From NCBI GenBank assembly GCA_029778965.1, contig JAKPBL010000476.1:1-14344 (forward strand): 14,344 nucleotides of DNA. The letters run 5' to 3'. The stretch comes from Bacteroidota bacterium (GTDB taxonomy: Bacteria > Bacteroidota > Bacteroidia > Chitinophagales > Chitinophagaceae). The position numbers and the translations under genes are program-made. Under the pieces are notes generated by a model. The model did no database searches, was not told the DNA's origin, and saw only the letters and a program-made list of their open reading frames with translations. Each line of letters opens with the position of its first letter. Within the stretch, counting starts at the first letter, position 1. Shown piece by piece: positions 7,048 to 13,178 of the stretch.

Positions 7048-7671
7048 CTAACCTGGCTTATAGCGGTAGTGACCAATGATGGTATAGCTAAACAGGCAGT
7101 CCTCGACTACCTGTCCACGGCCGATATTATGCACGATAAGCTTTCGGGTTTTATCGCCCGCAGCCGAATCGATAACAATGCCGATATGCGTCAGGTTACC
7201 CGGCAGCATCCAACATACGATATCACCCGGCTGGTAATCGCCTGCCTTTCGGGTGACCGGTCGGCTGGCTTCTTTTCGGTTAAAGTAGGTCATCAGGTTG
7301 GGCACCCGGCGGTGGTCGATGTTTTTATCGGGCGCCGGTAAGCCCCAGTTTTTCGGATAGCGGTCGAAGTGATTGACCATGTCTTCATGGATGTTTTGCT
7401 GAAGGTCGATGCCCAACCTGCGGTAAGCCCTGATGACCACATCACTACACACGCCCTTTCTCATTGGGATATCTCCATTGGGGTAAGGGATTGCATAGTA
7501 AGAAGGGTCATATTCTACCTGTTGCCGGGTCAGGGAAACAGCGGCATCCGAAAGTCTGCCGAAAAAGCTGCTGTCTTTAGCAGGCCGGTTGGACGCGGTA
7601 GTCGTCGCCTGGTTTCGGGAGATGGCGCCTTCACAAGCGGCGAGCAGCAGTACGATAGCGAGTATTCTCAT
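7048..7671 (-). CDS. DUF1287 family lipoprotein
   Basis: Starting at the ATG at 7671 gives a 207-residue product with MRILAIVLLLAAC, a short signal with lipobox LAAC and Cys13 as the lipidated residue. The longer reading from 7767 adds 32 residues and hides this signal, so it was not used. The body matches DUF1287: DPSYYAIPYPNGDIP (55-69), KGVCSDVVIRAYRRLGIDLQ (72-91), HEDM, NIDHRRVPNLMTYF (117-130), YQPGDIVCWMLP (146-157) and THIGIVID (161-168). Cys75, His162 and His181 could make a papain-like, NlpC/P60-type active site; that is inference, and no activity can be claimed. It is convergent with the binding-protein gene and lies 103 bp downstream of the hsd remnant on the same strand. Confidence 0.88.
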   Translation of the reverse strand: MRILAIVLLLAACEGAISRNQATTTASNRPAKDSSFFGRLSDAAVSLTRQQVEYDPSYYAIPYPNGDIPMRKGVCSDVVIRAYRRLGIDLQQNIHEDMVNHFDRYPKNWGLPAPDKNIDHRRVPNLMTYFNRKEASRPVTRKAGDYQPGDIVCWMLPGNLTHIGIVIDSAAGDKTRKLIVHNIGRGQVVEDCLFSYTIIGHYRYKPG

Positions 7672-7774
7672 TGACGATGGTGTTGGCAATAAGATGCAGG
7701 GATGGGGGAAATCAATAAGGAGCGAGCGAAAACTTTTAAAATAATAGATGCTCCAGGCAAGTGTCAAAAAGAGG

Positions 7775-8014
7775 CTAGCTCAGATTCATGCCGTTGATAA
7801 ATTTTTCAATTAAATCCTTAATGCGCTGGAGTATCCGATCTCCCAATTTTTGGTTGTAGCAGACTTGGTTTTCGCCATTTACAAGGTCCAATACCCCTTC
7901 CCGTAGAGGCTCCCTTTCAGCAAACAGGTAGTCTTCGATAAGTTTTTCCGTTTTCTCAGTAGAGAGGTTTGATGCGGAGTGGATAGAGAAAAAATTGGTA
8001 GGAGGTGAAGCCGT
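7775..8014 (-). pseudogene. hsdR: 3' fragment of hsdR (type I restriction subunit R)
   Basis: On the minus strand a frame open from 8014 to a TAG at 7775-7777 encodes about 79 residues that look like the C-terminus of a type I restriction subunit R: STEKTEKLIEDYLFAEREPL, then KLGDRILQRIKDLIEKFINGM and a short tail. The EKFINGM ending is the recognisable part. It has no start of its own and follows directly on the hsdM fragment in a different frame. Full HsdR proteins are about ten times longer, so this is a remnant. The identification rests on remembered family endings and is moderate. Confidence 0.65.
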
Positions 8015-8025
8015 TTAAGTTTGAC

Positions 8026-8193
8026 TTGTTTGAGTATTTCATTGGCAAACAATTCCATTCTGTCACTGAGGTATTTATAGAAAATAAATCCCAGTATATA
8101 ATTCCTGAACTCGTCTGCGTTCATTTTTCCGCGTGGCGTATTGGCAATATTCCAAAGCTACTGCTCAAGCATTCCTTTTTGGTCTTCACTCAT
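8026..8193 (-). pseudogene. hsdM: 5' fragment of hsdM (type I DNA methyltransferase), with nonsense codon
   Basis: From an ATG at 8193 the minus strand reads MSEDQKGMLEQ, then an in-frame TAG at 8158-8160, then LWNIANTPRGKMNADEFRNY through GFIFYKYLSDRMELFANEIL. This is the N-terminal helical domain of HsdM, where the stop replaces a residue that is usually Gln (CAG to TAG). The similarity ends near 8026, before the AdoMet-binding and NPPY catalytic motifs. About 450 residues of HsdM, all of hsdS and most of hsdR are absent between this piece and the hsdR end. Base composition is more AT-rich than the neighbours, as expected for an acquired defence operon. Confidence 0.88.
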
Positions 8194-8312
8194 TCGTGAT
8201 GAATATTTTGTTGTATAAGAAATCTAAATTGGCTATTAATGCGTGGTTGCTTACAGGCAGATTGTTTTTCGGCAAGTCTTTGCCATAGACCGGGGTTTTT
8301 CTGGAAAGGCTC

Positions 8313-9305
8313 TTATCTGGCGCTCCGGTTATTCACGCGGTTATAATAGCGCAGGTACTCTTTTGTTTTTAGGCCCGATTCTTTCAAGTCCCGGTCGTCC
8401 CATTTCCCTTCGCTGGCCGCGGAGGACTTCAGCACAGAGCATGTTTCGTCTTTATCCGCCACCGACCAAACCAGCCAGCTTATTTTATTCGCTTCCGACC
8501 AGTCGATCCAGCGCTGCCATTCTTCATAATTGATAGGGCCGTTGCCGGTAGCTTCCATGCCTGCACATTCGGAAATAAAAATGGGGATGCCCTTGGCCAG
8601 CGCATAATCAGCCTGGTCGCGCAGGCTTTGCTTGTGCGAAGCAGCATAATAATGCAGCGTGTACATGATATTGCTGTACCCTTTCAGCGGATCGTCGGCA
8701 ACGATCTTCAGGTCCTGGTCCCAGTGCGGTGAACCCACGAGAATAATATTCTCCTTGTCATTGGCTCTGATCGCGGCTATTACTTCGGCTGAATATTTTT
8801 TCACATCGGCCCAGCTTTCGTGATCGGGCTCGTTGAATACCTCGTAGATGATATTGGGATACTTGCCATAAGCAGCAGAGATCTCTTTGAAGAATGCAAC
8901 CGCCTCCGCAGTATTGATATTATGGCTGTGCCAGTCGACGATCACGTAAATGCCGGCCTTGATGGCTCCATCGATGACAGCCCGGATCTTCTCCTTGCTC
9001 TCTGACGGTTTTTTGATATAGCCGCCCTCGGGCTCAACGCCCATTGCCGCACGAACCACCGTTGTATACCAATCGCTCGCCAGCCATTGCACCGCACTCT
9101 CGTTGTAAAAACGGGGCCACCAGTTGTGCCAGCCGAAGCTCATACCGCGCAGCACCAGTGGCTTTCCCTTGGCGTCGACCAGTTGCGCGCCTTTTACCGA
9201 GAGGCGACCGTGTTCGGCCACAAGCTGGGCCTGGGTGATGGCAGGCATTATCATAAAGAGGAAAAAAAGAAAATGAAGCAGGCGCGGGCCGATGGGTTGT
9301 TTCAT
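8313..9305 (-). CDS. Secreted GH5 endoglucanase (cellulase family A)
   Basis: The 330-residue enzyme has a hydrophobic signal (about 10-22) with cleavage near ITQAQ (27). The mature region is one GH5 TIM barrel that hydrolyses beta-1,4-glucans or related glycans outside the cytoplasm. LRGMSFGWHNWW (52-63) is the first conserved strand. VIVDWHSHN (121-129), YEVFNEP with acid/base Glu159, LHYYAASH (217-224), FISECAG with nucleophile Glu246, and WLVWSVADKDE (277-287) follow in the GH5 order, closest in feel to subfamily 2 (Cel5A). No carbohydrate-binding module or type IX secretion tail is present. The ATG at 9305 was preferred to one at 9335 because it gives a standard signal peptide. It lies 54 bp below the cco operon but is unrelated in function and may have its own promoter. 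Confidence 0.92.
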   Translation of the reverse strand: MKQPIGPRLLHFLFFLFMIMPAITQAQLVAEHGRLSVKGAQLVDAKGKPLVLRGMSFGWHNWWPRFYNESAVQWLASDWYTTVVRAAMGVEPEGGYIKKPSESKEKIRAVIDGAIKAGIYVIVDWHSHNINTAEAVAFFKEISAAYGKYPNIIYEVFNEPDHESWADVKKYSAEVIAAIRANDKENIILVGSPHWDQDLKIVADDPLKGYSNIMYTLHYYAASHKQSLRDQADYALAKGIPIFISECAGMEATGNGPINYEEWQRWIDWSEANKISWLVWSVADKDETCSVLKSSAASEGKWDDRDLKESGLKTKEYLRYYNRVNNRSAR

Positions 9306-9307
9306 TG

Positions 9308-9325
9308 GTGTGGGTTGTTCCACAC
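9308..9325 (-). promoter_or_regulatory. Small hairpin abutting the GH5 start codon
   Basis: On the minus strand GTGTGG, a 6-nt loop AACAAC and CCACAC form a perfect 6-bp stem that ends 2 nt before the ATG at 9305. Such a hairpin would cover the region where a ribosome binds, and could lower translation. If the upstream ATG at 9335 is the true start, the same bases are coding. Functional meaning is unproven. Confidence 0.3.
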
Positions 9326-9359
9326 AAGTTCGCATTATTTGCAGGGAATGTCAAGAAGA

Positions 9360-10109
9360 CTAACGGCCAGGCGGCAGGCAATGTTCCGCCACTTTCTGCA
9401 ACAGGTCGGGCATGGCCGAACCGCTGCGCATCACCAGTATCAATCCCGTAAGCAGTATCACGAAGGGAAAATAGATTGTATAGAGCCGGCCCGCGTGCGC
9501 GCGCAGCCATTGCAGGCCGAGGGCGGCCAGCAACATGGTGGGAACCGTTCCCAGCCCGAACCCGACCATAAAAGCAGTGGCGCTCGCCGCGGTGCCTGCG
9601 CCTACCGAAGCCACCAGGGCCAGGTACACCATGCCGCAAGGCAACAGCCCGTTGACCGCGCCAAACCCCAGGGCATTGTACCAGTGCGCCGGGCGGCGCA
9701 GGAGAAACGATGAGGCGCGGTGAATAAACTTTACGGGGGAAAGCACAAAGGAATGCTGCACGACCCACCCGTCGGGTGCCACCCGTCGGGTGCTACCCGA
9801 CGGGTGGGAGATGCGCCAGCGGCGGTAGAACAGGCGCAGTGCCCAGGCCATGGTGCCGACACCGGCAACAAAGGCGATGCCCTGCTGCCAGCCGCCGATC
9901 GCCAGCCCGCGGCCAAACAATCCCACCAGCAAACCAAGCAGAGCATACATGGCGGTGCGGCCGAGTTGATAGGCGGTCATGGAAAGCGCCATATGGAAGC
10001 CCGAACGGCGGTCGATGGGCGCCAGCACGGCCAGGGGGCCGCACATGCCCACGCAATGCAGGCTGCCTGCAATGCCCAAAACCCATCCGGCTAATAAGGC
10101 GCTCGTCAT
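9360..10109 (-). CDS. TauE/SafE-like (DsbD_2-type) membrane protein of the cbb3 operon
   Basis: The 249-residue inner-membrane protein has about six hydrophobic segments. GSLHCVGMCGPLA (15-27) in the first and NGLLPCGMVYLAL in the fourth are paired Cys-containing motifs of the family labelled sulfite exporter TauE/SafE, related to DsbD and CcdA. Members are regularly found beside cbb3 oxidase genes in Bacteroidota, where copper handling or cytochrome assembly is suspected rather than sulfite export. It begins 18 nt after FixH and is probably the last gene of the operon. Residues 101-116 (SHPSGSTRRVAPDGWV) come from a palindromic DNA element inserted in frame in a loop between membrane segments. 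The paired cysteines are intact, so the protein may still work. Confidence 0.85.
   Translation of the reverse strand: MTSALLAGWVLGIAGSLHCVGMCGPLAVLAPIDRRSGFHMALSMTAYQLGRTAMYALLGLLVGLFGRGLAIGGWQQGIAFVAGVGTMAWALRLFYRRWRISHPSGSTRRVAPDGWVVQHSFVLSPVKFIHRASSFLLRRPAHWYNALGFGAVNGLLPCGMVYLALVASVGAGTAASATAFMVGFGLGTVPTMLLAALGLQWLRAHAGRLYTIYFPFVILLTGLILVMRSGSAMPDLLQKVAEHCLPPGR
9764..9808. repeat. 45-bp nested palindrome inside the TauE/SafE-like gene
   Basis: Three near-copies of ACCCGWCGGGTG stand side by side. The outer arms, CCCACCCGTCGGGT (9764-9777) and ACCCGACGGGTGGG (9795-9808), are perfect 14-bp reverse complements. The 17-nt loop between them holds CACCCGTCGGGTG, itself palindromic around one central base. 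Length is a multiple of three and no stop arises in the host frame; several other frames are open too. This looks like a REP-like, short mobile hairpin. Whether other copies exist in the genome cannot be seen here. Confidence 0.85.
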
Positions 10110-10127
10110 GCGTTTGTTATTCCGGGT

Positions 10128-10556
10128 TTAGCGGCCTGCCGCTTTCTGTACGTAATAATCTTGGTTGTTGTGTTTCCAGCTAATCCGCAGGGTATAGGCC
10201 TTGCCTTCGGTAAGCCCCTCGAAACGCTGCTTTCCCTCCGCGTCGGTCGACAGCGCTACATGCTGGTCGAAATTGGCGTTATCGGGGCAGTATATCCATA
10301 CCTCACCCCGGGCATTTGCGGCGATGGCGGGCGGCAACTGCAGATCTGCCGAAGCGCCCGAGCGCGTCACCTGCACGCCATCGAGATAAGGCGCCGTGCG
10401 TTGCATGGCGTCGATCTGGTCCTGGTAATGCAACTCTTTGTTATAATAGTCCTTTTCTACCAGGTAAAAAGTGGTGCTCTGCGCACGGTACACCATATAC
10501 CCGATAAAAACAGCAAACACAACGAAACCCGCAATAATTCTCTGACCCCAATGCAT
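10128..10556 (-). CDS. ccoH: FixH/CcoH-family cbb3 oxidase assembly protein
   Basis: The 142-residue protein has one N-terminal membrane span (about 7-23, IIAGFVVFAVFIGYMVY) and a periplasmic domain. TTFYLVEKDYYNKELHYQDQID (28-49) is the most conserved stretch of the Bacteroidota FixH family. The rest is a small beta-rich domain with GEVWIYCPDN and YTLRISWKHNNQDYYV. FixH/CcoH is needed for stable assembly of the cbb3 complex in characterised proteobacteria. The gene starts 11 nt after ccoG and 18 nt before the TauE/SafE-like gene, so it is in the same transcript. Identification is from the motif, size and position. Confidence 0.88.
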   Translation of the reverse strand: MHWGQRIIAGFVVFAVFIGYMVYRAQSTTFYLVEKDYYNKELHYQDQIDAMQRTAPYLDGVQVTRSGASADLQLPPAIAANARGEVWIYCPDNANFDQHVALSTDAEGKQRFEGLTEGKAYTLRISWKHNNQDYYVQKAAGR

Positions 10557-10567
10557 ACACGATGTTT

Positions 10568-11959
10568 TTAAAATTTACTGAATGGCCCCATGAAGTTGGT
10601 CTTCACATCGGCTATTTTTTCGCCGCCCTGGTACAAACCTATTTTCAGCGGCGTTTTCCGGGCATTGATAGCGGTACGGGGCAATACGATGAAGAAGGAA
10701 GCAGAGCCAATGTCTTCTTTTTTCGCCAGGATAGACGAGCTGGTGACCAGCTTGATTTGTCCCGGGGTGCCGTTTTCCAGCTTCAATGCCAGGTTAATAT
10801 CGTCGATCGTTTTATTCCGGTATTTAAAGCTGTACAGGTTCGAGAGGCTGTCTTCGCCTACTTCCTGGAACAGCAGACCCGGCGCCCGTACAATGGTGCC
10901 ATCCACGTTATGGCGGGTTACCAGCAGGGTGGTGAGCAGTCCGGCCAGGATCAGCAGCGCCACGGTGTAAAACTTCATGCGGCCGGTGTAGCTCAGCTTC
11001 TTGCCTTCGGCGATACCGGTTTCTGAATCGTACCGGATCAGGCCGGTGGGTCGTTTCATGCCCACCATAATGGCATCACAGGCATCAATACACGCTGTAC
11101 AGCCTACGCATTCCATCTGGGTGCCGTTGCGGATATCTATACCGGTGGGGCATACCCGAACACACTGGAAGCAGTCCACACAATCGCCAATGGTAACACC
11201 GGGTTTTGCTTTGCCGCGTGGCTCGCCGCGTTTGTAATCATAGGCCACTACCACCGAGTTGCGGTCGAGCAATACGCTTTGCAGGCGGCCATACGGACAA
11301 ACAACCGTGCAGGCCTGCTCGCGGAAGAAGGCATACACGGCATAGAATACGCCTGAAAAAATTACCAGCGAGAAGAAGCCGCCGACATGTTCCGAAACCG
11401 GTTCGCGGATAATGGCCAGCAAGGCATCGACGCCGATAATATAGGCCAGGAAATAATTGGCGATCAGAAACGAAATCAGGAAGAACGATACATGCTTGGT
11501 TGTCTTTACCCGGATCTTTTCGGCATTCCAGGGACCTTTGTCGCGACGCTGCTGTTCAGAGGCATCGCCCTCTATCAGGTATTCGAGCCTCCGGAAAAGC
11601 ATTTCCATGAAGTTGGTCTGCGGACAAACCCACCCGCAGAACAGACGTCCGAACGCGGCGGTGAACAACACGATGAACAAAATCCCCGTAACCATCGCCA
11701 CACCAAATACCACGAAGTCCTGCGGCCAGAATACTTTTCCGAAGATGATGAATTTGGCTTCAGGAATATTAAACATGAACAGGGGCCGGCTATTTACTTT
11801 AATAAAAGGCAGGACCAGGAAAATGGCGAAAAAGAAAAGGCTGACGATGGTTCTCGCATTGTAGAACTTGCCTTTCGGCTTCCGGGCATACACCCATTTT
11901 CTTTTTCCCTGCGCATCCACCGTAGCGATGCGGTCCCTGAAGTTTTCCTGCGGTTTCAT
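10568..11959 (-). CDS. ccoG: cbb3 oxidase accessory protein CcoG (RdxA/FixG family ferredoxin-like membrane protein)
   Basis: The 463-residue inner-membrane iron-sulfur protein is required for cbb3 oxidase maturation; in studied bacteria CcoG acts as a cupric reductase feeding copper insertion. Membrane segments lie near 37-55, 82-103, 157-178, 193-211 and 328-347. FCGWVCP (C108, C112) and ACTVVCP (C217, C221) are the conserved cysteine pairs at membrane edges. The ferredoxin domain has two [4Fe-4S] motifs: C260-x2-C263-x2-C266-x3-C270-P and C284-x2-C287-x2-C290-x3-C294. A periplasmic Ig-like domain (about 355-463) ends the protein. All key cysteines are present and length is normal. It starts 2 nt after the ccoP stop, so translation is probably coupled. 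Confidence 0.95.
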   Translation of the reverse strand: MKPQENFRDRIATVDAQGKRKWVYARKPKGKFYNARTIVSLFFFAIFLVLPFIKVNSRPLFMFNIPEAKFIIFGKVFWPQDFVVFGVAMVTGILFIVLFTAAFGRLFCGWVCPQTNFMEMLFRRLEYLIEGDASEQQRRDKGPWNAEKIRVKTTKHVSFFLISFLIANYFLAYIIGVDALLAIIREPVSEHVGGFFSLVIFSGVFYAVYAFFREQACTVVCPYGRLQSVLLDRNSVVVAYDYKRGEPRGKAKPGVTIGDCVDCFQCVRVCPTGIDIRNGTQMECVGCTACIDACDAIMVGMKRPTGLIRYDSETGIAEGKKLSYTGRMKFYTVALLILAGLLTTLLVTRHNVDGTIVRAPGLLFQEVGEDSLSNLYSFKYRNKTIDDINLALKLENGTPGQIKLVTSSSILAKKEDIGSASFFIVLPRTAINARKTPLKIGLYQGGEKIADVKTNFMGPFSKF

Positions 11960-11961
11960 GT

Positions 11962-13002
11962 TTATTTTTCTGCTTGTTCTGCCGGTTTTTCTGTTTGCTC
12001 TGCTGGTTTATAAAGCTGTCCCTCGGGCGCTTTCGCGTTGGGCGGATTGGTGCCTTTCAGGGTTTCGACATAACTCGCCAGTTGGGCAATCTGCTTGTTC
12101 GAATACGTATTCTGCCAGGCCGGCATGGCATTGATACCATAGCGGATGGTCTTGAACACAGACTTAATATCGCCGCCGTGTAACCAGTATTCGTCGGTGA
12201 GATTGGGGCCTACGGAACCGGCGCCGGTAGCCAGGTGACAGGCAGCGCAGGAGGTTACGAAATTCGCCTTACCCGCTGCCAGGTCGGCGGCGTCGGCCAG
12301 CATTTCCACGGTATTCTCATCCACGCTTTCTCCTTTCGCCGCGAGATAGGCAGCCACTTCTTTCTTCGCTTTCTCCACCGATGCCTGGTATTCTTCCACG
12401 CCATTGGGTGCTGCATGGGTTACCTCGGCCCGCCACAGGTAGATCACCGAAAAGATGATAGTTGCATAGAAGCCATAGAGCCACCACGGCGGAAGCCGGT
12501 TATCGAGCTCGCGAATGCCGTCGTAATTATGATCGAGCATGATATCGGCTTCTTTCTCTACGGGTTTGAAGGCGTTGGCCTTACTCCACCATTGGCGGAT
12601 AGCCGATTCTTTTTTCACCGGCACGACATCAGGTGCATCCGCCGCTTTCTCCACGCGCAGCATAAGACGTATCTGCAGCAGCATTGCCAGCACGATGATC
12701 AGCTCGAGCGTCAGCACAAACAGCATGAAGAAAAAAGTGGTATAGCTCATGCCGGCAATGCCGGTGGAAGCTGCGGGTGCTGCCGCGTCCTGGGCGTTGA
12801 GAGTACCTGCGGCCAGCAGCAATACGATGCCGAGCAGTCCGGCTTTATTAGCATCGTTTTCTTTTTTCTCGCGACGGTATTTTACCTGGGCGAGGCCGTA
12901 CAGCACATTGCCCAGCAAGCCGATCACGATAAGCAGTATGAACATCACCACGAGCAGCAGGATGGCGGTGCTGTTGCTGAAAATATCCAGTTCATTTTTC
13001 AT
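11962..13002 (-). CDS. ccoP: cbb3 cytochrome c oxidase subunit III (CcoP), mono-heme
   Basis: The 346-residue subunit passes electrons to the cbb3 catalytic core. Hydrophobic segments are near 12-36, 55-69, 88-112 and 173-190. LDHNYDGIRELDNRLPPWW (156-174) is the CcoP N-terminal signature. A single periplasmic cytochrome c domain has C252-AA-C255-H256 and GPNLTDEYWLHGG, with Met293 in INAMPAW as the likely sixth heme ligand. Proteobacterial CcoP has two hemes, while one is usual in Bacteroidota. Residues 54-70 (AGLLGIVLLLAAGTLNA) resemble an internal signal peptide before an Ala/Pro-rich linker. The C-terminal tail carries a short KPAEQxE repeat. It starts 12 nt after ccoQ and ends 2 nt before ccoG. 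Confidence 0.95.
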   Translation of the reverse strand: MKNELDIFSNSTAILLLVVMFILLIVIGLLGNVLYGLAQVKYRREKKENDANKAGLLGIVLLLAAGTLNAQDAAAPAASTGIAGMSYTTFFFMLFVLTLELIIVLAMLLQIRLMLRVEKAADAPDVVPVKKESAIRQWWSKANAFKPVEKEADIMLDHNYDGIRELDNRLPPWWLYGFYATIIFSVIYLWRAEVTHAAPNGVEEYQASVEKAKKEVAAYLAAKGESVDENTVEMLADAADLAAGKANFVTSCAACHLATGAGSVGPNLTDEYWLHGGDIKSVFKTIRYGINAMPAWQNTYSNKQIAQLASYVETLKGTNPPNAKAPEGQLYKPAEQTEKPAEQAEK

Positions 13003-13014
13003 GTTCGGTTTGGT

Positions 13015-13176
13015 TTATTGGTCTAACGGAATGCGGCTGATTTCGGCCAGTTTTTGCTTATTGCTTTTGAATACCCATACCAGCATCACCGTAAAAAACA
13101 ACACGAAGAGCGACAGTGATATGAGTCCATAGATATCGATACCGGCTATCTTGGTGATATAGTTGATGAATTTCAT
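13015..13176 (-). CDS. ccoQ: Small cbb3 oxidase subunit CcoQ (FixQ)-like
   Basis: This 53-residue gene fits exactly between ccoNO and ccoP. It begins MKFINYITKIAGIDIYG, has one membrane span (about 17-36, GLISLSLFVLFFTVMLVWVF) and ends in a charged cytoplasmic tail with KSNKQKLAEISRIPLD. Size, single helix and place in the operon match CcoQ, which stabilises the cbb3 complex in proteobacteria. Sequence conservation of CcoQ is low, so position carries much of the call. The start lies 2 nt after the ccoNO stop and its own stop lies 12 nt before ccoP, which implies coupled translation. Confidence 0.85.
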   Translation of the reverse strand: MKFINYITKIAGIDIYGLISLSLFVLFFTVMLVWVFKSNKQKLAEISRIPLDQ

Positions 13177-13178
13177 GA

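Noticed and set aside
7672..7767. 32-residue N-terminal extension of the DUF1287 protein
   Set aside because: The internal start at 7671 gives a compact lipoprotein signal with Cys13; the extension adds an unlikely leader.
8026..8193. Small functional methyltransferase or antirestriction peptide
   Set aside because: An in-frame stop at codon 12 and absence of all catalytic motifs make it a gene remnant.
9764..9808. Short CRISPR-like array
   Set aside because: The three units abut with no spacers and form one hairpin; no cas genes are present.
9087..10183. Several plus-strand frames opposite the GH5 and TauE/SafE-like genes
   Set aside because: Low-complexity products created by GC-rich antisense sequence and by the palindromic element, which is open in many frames.
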